Below, piece after piece: positions 26,075 to 33,705 of a stretch of 33,705 bases of DNA (positions are counted from its first letter, which is position 1; the number at the start of each line of letters is the position of its first letter). Made by a program: the position numbers and the translations under genes. Under the pieces are notes generated by a model, which had not been told where the DNA came from, made no database searches, and worked only from the letters and a program-made list of their open reading frames with translations. The DNA comes from a bacterium UBP6_UBA1209 (GTDB lineage Bacteria; UBP6; UBA1177): NCBI GenBank assembly GCA_002309575.1, contig DBXP01000041.1:2983-36687 (forward strand), given 5' to 3'.

Positions 26075-27447
26075 TGAAGAAATATCTGGCAAGAATCGTA
26101 TTTGAGGCCGAGACTCCGCTCCATGTCGGCAGCGGCAGTTCAGACCTTACTCTTGATGCACCTGTAAACTGCGATGCAAACGGACTTCCTCAGATAAACG
26201 GAGCGAGTCTGGCCGGTGTAATCAGAAGTTATTTCGACGAGAAAAACGATAAAGAGTTTATAAACAGGATCTTCGGTTTCCAGGCAAAAAATAAAGGCGA
26301 AGGTTCAAGGCTGGTTGTCAGCAATGCACACCTGGTTTATGAAGGCGGCAGAGTTGTAGAAGGCCTGATGACCAACGGTGAAATAACAAAAAGCAAATAT
26401 CTCAAAGCGATGCAGGCTTATGCTCTTCCGTTGCGCGACCACTGCAGGATAGATGATAAGGGAACAGCAGCTGATAAAGGAAAATTCGACAACTGCGTCC
26501 TTCCGAAAGGTGTCAGATTTGTATGTGAAGTGGAGCTTACAGAGAATGACGAAGATCTTTCTCAGGATTGGGAAAAGCTGCTTCAAGTTGTTTCAAGCGA
26601 TACTTTCAGGGTCGGCGGCAAAGTGAGAAGCGGTCTCGGCAGGCTCTCTGTCGTTAAACTGATAAAGCATGCTTTTGATTTTAGTAACGAAAAAGATGTA
26701 GAGACCTATCTCAACCGCAGTTCTTCATTCAATGCCGTCGCCGGTGAATGGGTAAAAGGGGAATCCAGCGGAAATTCGGATAATTATCTTTGCTATATTC
26801 TTGATGATATTAAGCCTGAAAACTTTTTCACTTTCGGCAGCGGATACGGTGACGAAGAAGTCGATATGACCCCGAAAAAAGAGATCGTTGTTAAATGGAA
26901 TGGTGACGACCCGGAAATCAGCAAAGCAAAAATCCTTGTTCCGGCTTCTTCGATAAAAGGTGCTATTTCGCACAGAACCGCTTTCTACTACAACAAATAT
27001 GCCGGTAATTTTGCAGGAAAAGTCAATCCTGAAGAAGTTATCGGAACAGGCAACGAGGCTGTAAAAACTCTTTTCGGCTATGACAAAAAGGCAAAAGGCG
27101 AAGCGAAAAAAGAAATTGCTGCCGGAAAGGTATTTTTTGACGACATGCTGGTCTCCTGCAATGAAAAAGAACAGATTTTTAACCATGTTTCTATCGACAG
27201 ATTCACCGGCGGAGCCATGAACGGAGCTCTTTTCGACGAGAAAGTCTGCGGAAACAGCGTTAAATTCGAACCTCTTAAGATTTATGTCGAAAAATCGGCT
27301 TTTGAAAAAGATGAAAAAATTCAGATGGCTTTTGAAAAGGCTCTTGACGACATCTGCACTGGAATGCTTCCGCTCGGCAGCAGCACGATGCGCGGACACG
27401 GATGCTTTACAGGAACTTTGAAAAAACCGGAGGGAAACAATGAGTGA
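26074..27447 (+). CDS. Double-RAMP Cas7 protein (two fused Csm3-like domains)
   Basis: 457 residues, TAATG-coupled to the gene before it. Domain 1 (1-200): ETPLHVGSGSSDLTLDAPV with the likely target-RNA-cutting Asp D28, LPQINGASLAGVIRSYF, and the glycine-rich VGGKVRSGLGRLSV. Domain 2 (about 240-457): KILVPASSIKGAISHRTAFY, SIDRFTGGAMNGALFDEKV, and LPLGSSTMRGHGCFTG. Two RAMP folds in one chain mean one gene supplies two backbone positions. In domain 2 the acidic run EEVDMTP could hold a second cleavage Asp. Confidence 0.85.
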   Translation: MKKYLARIVFEAETPLHVGSGSSDLTLDAPVNCDANGLPQINGASLAGVIRSYFDEKNDKEFINRIFGFQAKNKGEGSRLVVSNAHLVYEGGRVVEGLMTNGEITKSKYLKAMQAYALPLRDHCRIDDKGTAADKGKFDNCVLPKGVRFVCEVELTENDEDLSQDWEKLLQVVSSDTFRVGGKVRSGLGRLSVVKLIKHAFDFSNEKDVETYLNRSSSFNAVAGEWVKGESSGNSDNYLCYILDDIKPENFFTFGSGYGDEEVDMTPKKEIVVKWNGDDPEISKAKILVPASSIKGAISHRTAFYYNKYAGNFAGKVNPEEVIGTGNEAVKTLFGYDKKAKGEAKKEIAAGKVFFDDMLVSCNEKEQIFNHVSIDRFTGGAMNGALFDEKVCGNSVKFEPLKIYVEKSAFEKDEKIQMAFEKALDDICTGMLPLGSSTMRGHGCFTGTLKKPEGNNE

Positions 27448-27853
27448 AAATATTATAAAAAGAGAAATGGACCGCAGGCAGCTTAAAGAAATCTGGAATG
27501 AACTGAAAGCCGAAGGGATGGACTGCGGCTACTACTGGCTTGACAGCAAGGATCTTCCGGAACTGCGCAGAGACGGTGAAGGTATGCCGGAATTCCCGTG
27601 CGAAGCAAGAGAGTTTGTTGTCGAAAGCTGCTGGTACAAAAAGGATAAAAAGAGCTTAGAGATCCGTTTCGCGGGCGGCAGATACATCGTCACGACAGTC
27701 GAATGGAGCGGGAAACCTGAAAATGTCAGACGGTACTTTATTGCGACAAAAACTCCTGACGATAAAATTTACTTCGCCGAAATAGTTGAAGATGGAAAAA
27801 TCAAAAAACATATTTTTGCAGGTTTTGTAAAGGAGGAAAAACATGACAATTAA
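27440..27853 (+). CDS. Small type III-D-associated protein, Csx19/TIGR04423-like
   Basis: 137 residues with GGAGG upstream of the ATG. The core GYYWLDSKDLPE, then EFVVESCWYKKDKKSLEIRF and GGRYIVTTVEW, resembles the small proteins (Csx19 or the TIGR04423 family) encoded in type III-D-like loci. They are probably structural subunits of the interference complex. The overlaps on both sides (8 and 11 bases) support a stoichiometric role. I cannot separate the two families by eye. Confidence 0.5.
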   Translation: MSENIIKREMDRRQLKEIWNELKAEGMDCGYYWLDSKDLPELRRDGEGMPEFPCEAREFVVESCWYKKDKKSLEIRFAGGRYIVTTVEWSGKPENVRRYFIATKTPDDKIYFAEIVEDGKIKKHIFAGFVKEEKHDN

Positions 27854-29660
27854 ATCTCCCTATAATTTTGTTCCTCTTTCAGATAAAGTCGTTTTTCCGG
27901 ATTGGGGCAAGGATGTCAGCCACGATATCCCGTTTGAAGACGGAATCAGCGGAAAAATTGAGCTTGAAATAAAGCTCGAAAGCGATGCCTACATCAGAAA
28001 CGGCGGAAAATGGGACGATAAAACCAAAAATGACAACCCCGATTATCAGAAGTTTTTCACTGCAAAAGTAAACGGCGAAAAGAAATACATCATCCCGGGA
28101 ACTTCTTTCAAAGGAATGATCAGAAATGTCCTTGAAATCGCAAGTTTCGGAAAGATGCAGAAAATCAACGGAGGCAGGTATTCGCTGAGAGATCTGAGCA
28201 GCAAGGATAAGGATCTTTATACCGGCAGACTGAGCGAAAGGACAGAAACCAAAGCCATCAGATCAAAGGCCGAGGCCGGCTGGCTTGTCCAGAAAGGTGA
28301 GGAATGGTGCATAATTCCTTGTGATTATGCAAGAGTGGAACAGCAGAAGCTCGGTGAATATTTTGGAACAAGAAGAGAAAATGCTGTAGATAAATATAAG
28401 CATTATAAAAGAAGTCTCGATATCTGGTTTGAGCCTGTTGAAGCAAAGGATTATCAGCATTCATGCGGATTTATGAACTATAAAAAGATTGTGGATTTTT
28501 CTGAACAAAAGAAAAATTCCAATCAGGTTAAAGGAAGACTGGTTTTTACAGGGCAACCATCCCCGCGCGTTCCGGGAAAAAATAAAAGGAAGCACATGGA
28601 ATTTGTTTTTTATAATGAAAAAAAAGAGAAAATCGATGTCACTGAGTTAAAAAAGGATTTCGAGTTTATCCATTCTGACGCTAACGGGATTCCGAATAAA
28701 GAATGGGAGTATTGGAAAACAAAACTTGAAAACGGCGAAAGAGTTCCTGTTTTCTTTCTTGATGATGAGAATTATGAATTTTCATTCGGTCTGGCGATGA
28801 TGTTCCGCCTTCCTTATGATTATTCAGTAGAGGACCTTATAACATATACCAATAATGACCATTTGGATAAACAGCGTCATGATATGGCTGAACTTATTTT
28901 TGGTTATGTAGAAGACAACAAGCCGGCTCTGCGCGGCAGGGTTCAATTCTCTCATTTTGTAAGTGATGATGCTGTTAAAACTGAACTGATAAATGTAGTT
29001 TTAGGTTCTCCGAAGGCAAGTTATTACCCGAATTACATTGTTCAGGACAGTTTGAACAAAGGTCATTATAAAACATTTATGGATGGAGATGCCGAAATAA
29101 GCGGCTGGAAACGCTATCCTGCAGAGAAGAACCAGACAATAAACTACAAGCCTGAATTACCGAAAGATCCTAAAACCGGCAAAATAAATTGGGATGTAGT
29201 TACAAAATTTATTCCGCTGAAAGCCGGTTCAACTTTCAAAGGTTCTTTACGTTTCTTCAATCTCAGACCTGTGGAACTGGGAGCATTGCTCTGGGCTCTG
29301 GATTTCGGCGGCAACAAAAACTGCCAGCATAAAATAGGAATGGGCAAACCGCTCGGACTCGGCAGAATTTCCATCGCTCTTAAATGTGACGGCATTGACT
29401 GCAAAAGAGCAGTTGACGCTTTCGAAAAGTATATGGCAGAAAATGTGCCTGATTGGAAAAATTCAAAACAAATTAAGGAACTTATTGCAATGTCTGATGT
29501 TAATTTGTGTCTCTCTCCCGATCTTCGGGAATATCCTAAACTTTCCAAACCGGCTCCGACACCAGCGAAGCCCAATAATACAGAAAACGAGTTCGTTGAA
29601 TACAAAAAGAAGTATGAGAGACTTGAACCTTATTCCAAAAACGCGAAAGAGGTAAAATGA
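27843..29660 (+). CDS. Large RAMP protein, TIGR03986-like
   Basis: 605 residues. The opening IKSPYNFVPLSDKVVFPDWG and VSHDIPFEDGISGKIELEI are highly characteristic of the TIGR03986 type III RAMP family, as is YIIPGTSFKGMIRNVLEIAS followed by FGKM. The C-terminal glycine-rich part GSTFKGSLRFFNLRPVELGA, HKIGMGKPLGLGRI completes the second RAMP fold. The middle 200 residues are a family insertion. GGAGGAAAAAC precedes the ATG. It is likely another backbone subunit of this complex. The stop overlaps the Cas6-Cas1 gene (ATGA). Confidence 0.88.
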   Translation: MTIKSPYNFVPLSDKVVFPDWGKDVSHDIPFEDGISGKIELEIKLESDAYIRNGGKWDDKTKNDNPDYQKFFTAKVNGEKKYIIPGTSFKGMIRNVLEIASFGKMQKINGGRYSLRDLSSKDKDLYTGRLSERTETKAIRSKAEAGWLVQKGEEWCIIPCDYARVEQQKLGEYFGTRRENAVDKYKHYKRSLDIWFEPVEAKDYQHSCGFMNYKKIVDFSEQKKNSNQVKGRLVFTGQPSPRVPGKNKRKHMEFVFYNEKKEKIDVTELKKDFEFIHSDANGIPNKEWEYWKTKLENGERVPVFFLDDENYEFSFGLAMMFRLPYDYSVEDLITYTNNDHLDKQRHDMAELIFGYVEDNKPALRGRVQFSHFVSDDAVKTELINVVLGSPKASYYPNYIVQDSLNKGHYKTFMDGDAEISGWKRYPAEKNQTINYKPELPKDPKTGKINWDVVTKFIPLKAGSTFKGSLRFFNLRPVELGALLWALDFGGNKNCQHKIGMGKPLGLGRISIALKCDGIDCKRAVDAFEKYMAENVPDWKNSKQIKELIAMSDVNLCLSPDLREYPKLSKPAPTPAKPNNTENEFVEYKKKYERLEPYSKNAKEVK

Positions 29661-31411
29661 CCCCCTCATTCTTTGTTCTCAGAACTGTTTATTCCGCGCA
29701 GAAAAGAGGCGTGATCCTTCACGCTGTCCTGCAGGCGATCATGAAAGAGAGCTATATGGATGCTTTCCCCGGCATGGTCTGGAAAAATCTGGATGTTCCC
29801 AATATTTTCTACCATGTCGAGGGGAGGCGTTTCAGCGATGTTCTGGAGAAAAACGAGGTCTTTACTGTCTGCTATTTCTTCTGCGGAATAGACGAAGAAA
29901 CGGTTCTCAAGTTCACCGAAGCTCTGAAAAACCGGATGGCGGCACCTGAAAACCAGCGTTACTACAGGCTGGAAGAGGTTTCTGAGCCTTGTTTGAAGAC
30001 TCTTGACGATCTTCGCAGGGAGTATGCGTTCATTCCGGAAAATGGGGAGCTGACGCTTGATCTCATGATGCCGCTTCCTTTCAAGCCGTGCGAAAAGACG
30101 GGAAGGGTTTTCACGAAGGAGATGTTCGTAAAGTCGCTTGTAAACAGGATGAAACGCCTTTTCGGGGAAGAGATTCTGACAGAAATAGATACCGATGCTT
30201 TCGAGCTTTCCGCTGATTTAAAGCGGGAAACTTTGTGCACTCACCGGGTCGATGACCATTTCGGGCAGCGTATTCGCGGCGGGATCGGCAGGATCGTGCT
30301 GAAAGGAGACTTTTCGTCTTTCCGCGACATGCTGATTCTTGCGTGCGAACTCCATCTCGGGTCTGAACTCACGACTTCGCAGGGGTATTTTCTGGCGGAA
30401 GCCGGTGCTGAAAATGAAGAAGAGCAGTCCGAACCTTACAAAAAACCGCTTTACATCACGGCGATGAACTCTTTTCTCGGGGTGAGCGGCGGAACAATCG
30501 AGGTTTACAGCGACCACGAACTGAAAAATTCCTATCCGATGAACAGGATCGGCGAGGTCATCGTTCTGGAAAAGGCGATTTTCAGTACCGAATTTCTGGC
30601 GAAGTGCGCGGCACGCAAAATTCCGGTTTCGATTTCTCTCGGAAAATCGGCTGAATACGGCACATTCACCAGGCCGGAAAAGAGGCGTTACGAAGTTATG
30701 AAAAGCCATATTCTTAGGTTTTCATCTCTTTCGGAAGCGGAAATCGTCAAAATTTCGAGAGATATAGCCGAAACGAAGACAAGAGCTTTCGCAAACATTT
30801 TCAGAAGAAGATGGGGAAAAGGAACCGCGAAGATTCTGAAAAAGCTGGATGCGGCGGCCGATTTGTTCGCAAAGGCTGAAACTATCGATGAAGTACGCGG
30901 TTACGAAGGAATATCGAGCAGGCTGATATACGAAAAAATCCAGGATTTTATTCTGAATGAGGATTTCCGGTTCAAGAGGCGCGGCAGATACGAAAAAGAC
31001 TTTATGAACGCGGCTCTTAACTTCGCATACTCCAAGCTTTATCAGAAAATTGTGCTCACACTTAATGCAATCGGGCTCGACCCCTATCTCGGATTTCTTC
31101 ACAGTTCCAACGACCGCTACGAGTCTCTTGCCTGCGACATCGAGGAGCTCTTCCGCGCTGTTGTGTTCAATGCTGTAATCAATATGGTCAACCTGCAGCA
31201 GCTTAGGGCGTCGGATTTTGTGGTAACCGAAAAATTGATCGTTATCAAACAGGGCGGGATCCGCAAGATACTTGAAGTTCTTGAGAAGGAATTCCTGAAA
31301 GTTGACCCGAAAAGCGGAAAAACGCTTGAGGAAGAGCTTTATAACCAGTGCGTTATACTTCAAAACTGGGCACTTGGGAAATGTGAACTGACTTGGTACA
31401 GGTGGGAGTGA
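29657..31411 (+). CDS. cas1: Cas6-Cas1 fusion protein
   Basis: 584 residues. The first 255 or so form a Cas6-like RAMP: RVDDHFGQRIRGGIGRIVLK is the glycine-rich loop, followed by the LACELHLGSELTTSQGYF end typical of Cas6. This part should cut pre-crRNA within the repeats. From about 262 the chain is Cas1: YITAMNSFLGVSGGTIEVYS, then the metal ligands E417 in RGYEGISSRLIY, H482 in DPYLGFLHSSNDRYES, and E497 in CDIEELFRAVV. All three Cas1 ligands are intact, so integration should be possible. There is no reverse transcriptase between the parts (no YxDD). It is followed by cas2 at a TGATG overlap. Confidence 0.88.
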   Translation: MTPSFFVLRTVYSAQKRGVILHAVLQAIMKESYMDAFPGMVWKNLDVPNIFYHVEGRRFSDVLEKNEVFTVCYFFCGIDEETVLKFTEALKNRMAAPENQRYYRLEEVSEPCLKTLDDLRREYAFIPENGELTLDLMMPLPFKPCEKTGRVFTKEMFVKSLVNRMKRLFGEEILTEIDTDAFELSADLKRETLCTHRVDDHFGQRIRGGIGRIVLKGDFSSFRDMLILACELHLGSELTTSQGYFLAEAGAENEEEQSEPYKKPLYITAMNSFLGVSGGTIEVYSDHELKNSYPMNRIGEVIVLEKAIFSTEFLAKCAARKIPVSISLGKSAEYGTFTRPEKRRYEVMKSHILRFSSLSEAEIVKISRDIAETKTRAFANIFRRRWGKGTAKILKKLDAAADLFAKAETIDEVRGYEGISSRLIYEKIQDFILNEDFRFKRRGRYEKDFMNAALNFAYSKLYQKIVLTLNAIGLDPYLGFLHSSNDRYESLACDIEELFRAVVFNAVINMVNLQQLRASDFVVTEKLIVIKQGGIRKILEVLEKEFLKVDPKSGKTLEEELYNQCVILQNWALGKCELTWYRWE

Positions 31412-31695
31412 TGGTGAAAACGGGAAACTATATTTTTGCCTACGACATTTCGCTCACAAGAGAGCGGAACAAAGTAGATAAGGTTTTGAAAGAATACGGG
31501 TTCCGTGTTCAGAAAAGTGTTTTTGAATGTATGCTTTCGGAAGCCGACCGCGACAAACTGATCCAAAAACTTCATGAGCTCGATCTTAAGAGCGGTTTTG
31601 TGAAGGTGTACAAGCAGGAATACAGCTTTAAGGCGAGAACAGTCGGTCCTGCTCCTGAAACGCAGGATAATGGTTTTGCCTATTTCGCGGCATAA
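31411..31695 (+). CDS. cas2: Cas2
   Basis: 94 residues beginning MVKTGNYIFAYDISLTRERN. The ferredoxin-like Cas2 fold shows YDIS with the conserved Asp, then KVLKEYGFRVQKSVFECML, matching the family's second strand (RVQxSVFEC). Cas2 dimers bridge two Cas1 dimers in the spacer-integration complex. The ATG at 31411 overlaps the cas1 stop (TGATG) with GGGAG just before; a GTG one codon later has better spacing and is a possible alternative. It is the last gene before the leader. Confidence 0.93.
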   Translation: MVKTGNYIFAYDISLTRERNKVDKVLKEYGFRVQKSVFECMLSEADRDKLIQKLHELDLKSGFVKVYKQEYSFKARTVGPAPETQDNGFAYFAA

Positions 31696-31820
31696 CGCTG
31701 CACGATCTTTGACAATTGAGAAACAGAAATTTCTGCTTATAGCTGATTGGGCGTGTGTCTGAGTTCTGACCTCACTCTTGATCCCAAATGGCGAGGGAAA
31801 AAATGTGGCGGGGGGATTGG

Positions 31821-31836
31821 CGGTTGCTGAGCTTGT
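31821..31836 (+). repeat. 16-base identity with 14634-14649
   Basis: CGGTTGCTGAGCTTGT occurs here and at 14634-14649 in the same orientation. Similarity continues weakly for another ten bases downstream (GAAAGAG versus GAGAAGAG). Probably two copies of one dispersed intergenic repeat. Confidence 0.55.
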
Positions 31837-32049
31837 TGGAGAAGAGAGGTAGCTAATTTTTGTGTTATCCGAGCTTTAGCAGAGAAAGCGGCTCTGTAAT
31901 GGCGTTTCGGTTAATTTCTTGATTTTATTGGACAATTTCTTGCGTAGCAACCTCTTCGAACTTTTGGGTTTCAGTGAAAAAAAGAGGCTTTCGGAAATCA
32001 CATTTTTGCGGCTTTTTAAAAACGAGAACAGGGGTGGCGAATTTTTCAT

Positions 32050-32078
32050 TTGAAAACCGTAGTATTTTCTGCTATATG
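32050..32078 (+). promoter_or_regulatory. Array promoter in the leader
   Basis: TTGAAA at 32050-32055, a spacer of exactly 17 bases and TATATG at 32073-32078, preceded by TGC, an extended -10. Transcription would begin about five bases before the first repeat and run rightwards. The first transcript part would then be a full repeat. Confidence 0.6.
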
Positions 32079-32089
32079 CTGATACTACC

Positions 32090-33498
32090 GTTTAATGTAG
32101 GCAGAACCCGGGCTCTGGTTGAAACCTTCGGCATCGGACTCTGGGAACAGCCTTTTTGTTTAATGTAGGCAGAACCCGGGCTCTGGTTGAAACTTACAGC
32201 CTGAAAGACCGGGAACCGAGAGTTGTTTAATGTAGGCAGAACCCGGGCTCTGGTTGAAACTTATTTCCATTATCATCTTCCATTACAAACTCTTGTTTAA
32301 TGTAGGCAGAACCCGGGCTCTGGTTGAAACTATTACTTCTTTCCTCCAAATGTTAATGAAAGTTTAATGTAGGCAGAACCCGGGCTCTGGTTGAAACCAT
32401 TTCAAGTATAGTTGCGATTTGATGATCAATGTTTAATGTAGGCAGAACCCGGGCTCTGGTTGAAACCAGTTTTTGAACCATTAAGTTCCGGTTCTTTGTT
32501 TAATGTAGGCAGAACCCGGGCTCTGGTTGAAACTTTTCTGTGTTTCGAGTAGCATTCCAGAAGGTTTAATGTAGGCAGAACCCGGGCTCTGGTTGAAACC
32601 TTTATCTCGTTCCACTCCATTTGCGCCCAGCGTTTAATGTAGGCAGAACCCGGGCTCTGGTTGAAACTCGTCGACAACGACACAACGTACTATGTCGTCA
32701 AGTTTAATGTAGGCAGAACCCGGGCTCTGGTTGAAACTATCGGTAAGCGGTGACACCGTCGTTGACTTAAAGTTTAATGTAGGCAGAACCCGGGCTCTGG
32801 TTGAAACAATTCACGTCTTTTTTCCCATACCGGCTGGTCTGGTTTAATGTAGGCAGAACCCGGGCTCTGGTTGAAACTCTTTAAGTCCTTCTAATGCAAT
32901 AAAGATTATGTTTAATGTAGGCAGAACCCGGGCTCTGGTTGAAACTCAACTACAACTTTGGTGTAGTTGTAGCTGTCTTGTTTAATGTAGGCAGAACCCG
33001 GGCTCTGGTTGAAACTCAATTTCGCTTCTTGTCATTTTACTCTCCTTTGTTTAATGTAGGCAGAACCCGGGCTCTGGTTGAAACCCCGTAGAAGAGATCG
33101 GATTCAATTTTCCTGATAGTTTAATGTAGGCAGAACCCGGGCTCTGGTTGAAACAGCCTGCTGTCCATGAACAAAAATTCTTCTTTGTTTAATGTAGGCA
33201 GAACCCGGGCTCTGGTTGAAACTGTAAAAGGACAGGAAAAACTCACCGATGCGCTCGTTTAATGTAGGCAGAACCCGGGCTCTGGTTGAAACTTTTACCG
33301 TTAGACATGTAAACGTGCACTTCCGTTTAATGTAGGCAGAACCCGGGCTCTGGTTGAAACTCTCTCCGCGGGACCTGAGCCCATTCCTATTTGTTTAATG
33401 TAGGCAGAACCCGGGCTCTGGTTGAAACATGAAGCATTGACTTTAAGAATGAGTTTGTACAAGTTACATGAAGGCGGAACCTAGGCTCACAGGCCTCT
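32090..33498 (+). CRISPR. CRISPR array: 20 intact 36-bp repeats, 20 spacers, one decayed terminal repeat
   Basis: The repeat starts GTTTAATGTAGGCAG, has AACCCGGGCTCT in the middle and ends GGTTGAAAC. Twenty copies looked identical by eye, the first at 32090-32125 and the last intact one at 33393-33428. Spacers are 30-34 bases long. A twenty-first copy at 33463-33498 keeps the 5' half (ATGAAGGCGGAACCTAGGCTC) with several changes and loses the 3' end, marking the leader-distal end. The 3' GTTGAAAC gives the expected 8-base crRNA tag for a Cas6-processed type III system, so transcription is left to right. CAGA-A-CCCGGG-C-TCTG forms an imperfect hairpin in the repeat RNA. Adjacent to cas6-cas1-cas2. 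Confidence 0.98.
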
Positions 33499-33543
33499 CC
33501 TTTAGAAGTGAGGCAAAGGAATGTATTTGTTTCCTGGGCGTAG

Positions 33544-33705
33544 TCAACTATAGTTAAAAGAAAAAGTCTTTTTATTTTTCAGCATCGAAAAGACACACCT
33601 TAAAAACTTATTGAAAACAGCAATTACGGCCTTTTTCCCATTCATGTTCTCTCGTATTTTTTTGTCGTAATATTCCTTAAAAACCTTGTTCATACTGATT
33701 AAATG
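33544..33705 (-). mobile_element. IS110-family transposase, C-terminal end (runs off the right edge)
   Basis: The last 54 codons of a minus-strand frame are visible: NKVFKEYYDKKIRENMNGKK, then AVIAVFNKFLRCVFSML and KNKKTFSFNYS before a TGA at 33546-33544. This matches the C-terminal end of IS110/IS116/IS902 transposases (...YY..k..GK....A..AV.rKll...f.mLk...). The rest of the gene and the element ends are outside the window. It begins 45 bases after the decayed last repeat. The family call rests on this short tail. Confidence 0.6.

Larger units (their letters stand above)
31696..32089 (+). promoter_or_regulatory. CRISPR leader
   Basis: 394 bases without a gene, A/T-rich, between cas2 and the first repeat. 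The array decays at its other end, which puts the leader and new spacers here. A second -35-like TTGACA occurs at 31709-31714 without a good -10 at standard distance. The segment near 31821 shares 16 bases with the repeat-rich region at 14634. Confidence 0.75.

Noticed and set aside
29657..31411. Reverse transcriptase between Cas6 and Cas1
   Set aside because: No YxDD motif and no room: the Cas6-like part ends near residue 255 and Cas1 begins near 262.
16810..31695. Dedicated ring nuclease gene
   Set aside because: No Crn1-, Crn2- or Crn3-like gene is visible; signal removal may be done by the CARF proteins themselves or elsewhere.
32426..32683. 85-codon minus-strand frame
   Set aside because: It is a translation of CRISPR repeats and spacers; the repeated peptide pattern is an artefact.
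32090..33498. Self-targeting spacers
   Set aside because: By eye no spacer matches another part of this window; the rest of the genome is not available.

Overview
The window is a bacterial chromosome segment with strong AAGGAGG-type ribosome binding sites, dense co-directional operons and moderate base composition. The housekeeping half (secA, feoAB with an FeoB-associated Cys-rich protein, gpsA, dapB, an rqcH-type NFACT gene, aqpZ, a PMCA-type Ca2+ ATPase) fits an anaerobic or microaerophilic bacterium using ferrous iron. I cannot name the phylum from sequence alone. I see no tRNA or rRNA gene.

Layout. Positions 1-4751 (minus strand) hold the 5' part of secA, a small zinc-ribbon protein and a Ca2+-type P-ATPase. 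Positions 4877-12140 (plus strand) hold aqpZ, then feoA-feoB-Cys-rich protein behind a promoter with two TTAG-N6-CTAA boxes, then gpsA-dapB-glmU(N-terminal domain only)-rqcH. A class I aminotransferase converges on rqcH at 12141-13352. Positions 13353-16809 are a decayed accessory zone: a broken AAA ATPase, a truncated ORF6N gene, a repeat-rich non-coding stretch, an LRAT-like protein, and a 5'-truncated DUF805 gene joined to the 5' end of an aldehyde dehydrogenase gene.

Positions 16810-33498 are a large type III CRISPR-Cas locus, apparently one translationally coupled transcript. It starts with four accessory genes: a small possible MazF/PemK-like protein, a possible sigma-factor-like protein, a protein with an anti-sigma-like N-terminus plus a MazF-like barrel, and a protein that reads as an N-terminal Lon-like Ser-Lys protease fused to a C-terminal CARF domain. 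Next comes a tail-anchored CARF-HEPN (Csx1/TM1812) ribonuclease. The interference complex is of type III-D flavour: an HD-less Cas10 with an intact GGDD, a Cas7-like RAMP, a Csx10-like protein, a double-RAMP Cas7, a small Csx19/TIGR04423-like protein and a TIGR03986-like RAMP. Adaptation genes follow: a Cas6-Cas1 fusion without reverse transcriptase, and cas2. A leader with a recognisable promoter drives an array of 20 intact 36-bp repeats, ended by one decayed repeat. An IS110-family transposase end abuts the array.

Working model (inference): target RNA makes Cas10 produce cyclic oligoadenylate. The messenger would activate the HEPN ribonuclease at the membrane and the CARF-Lon protease. The protease would cut the MazF-like/anti-sigma-like partner and free the sigma-like protein. 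The logic parallels the CalpL/CalpT/CalpS (SAVED-Lon) and type III-E Csx29/Csx30/RpoE systems, but with a CARF sensor on the protease.
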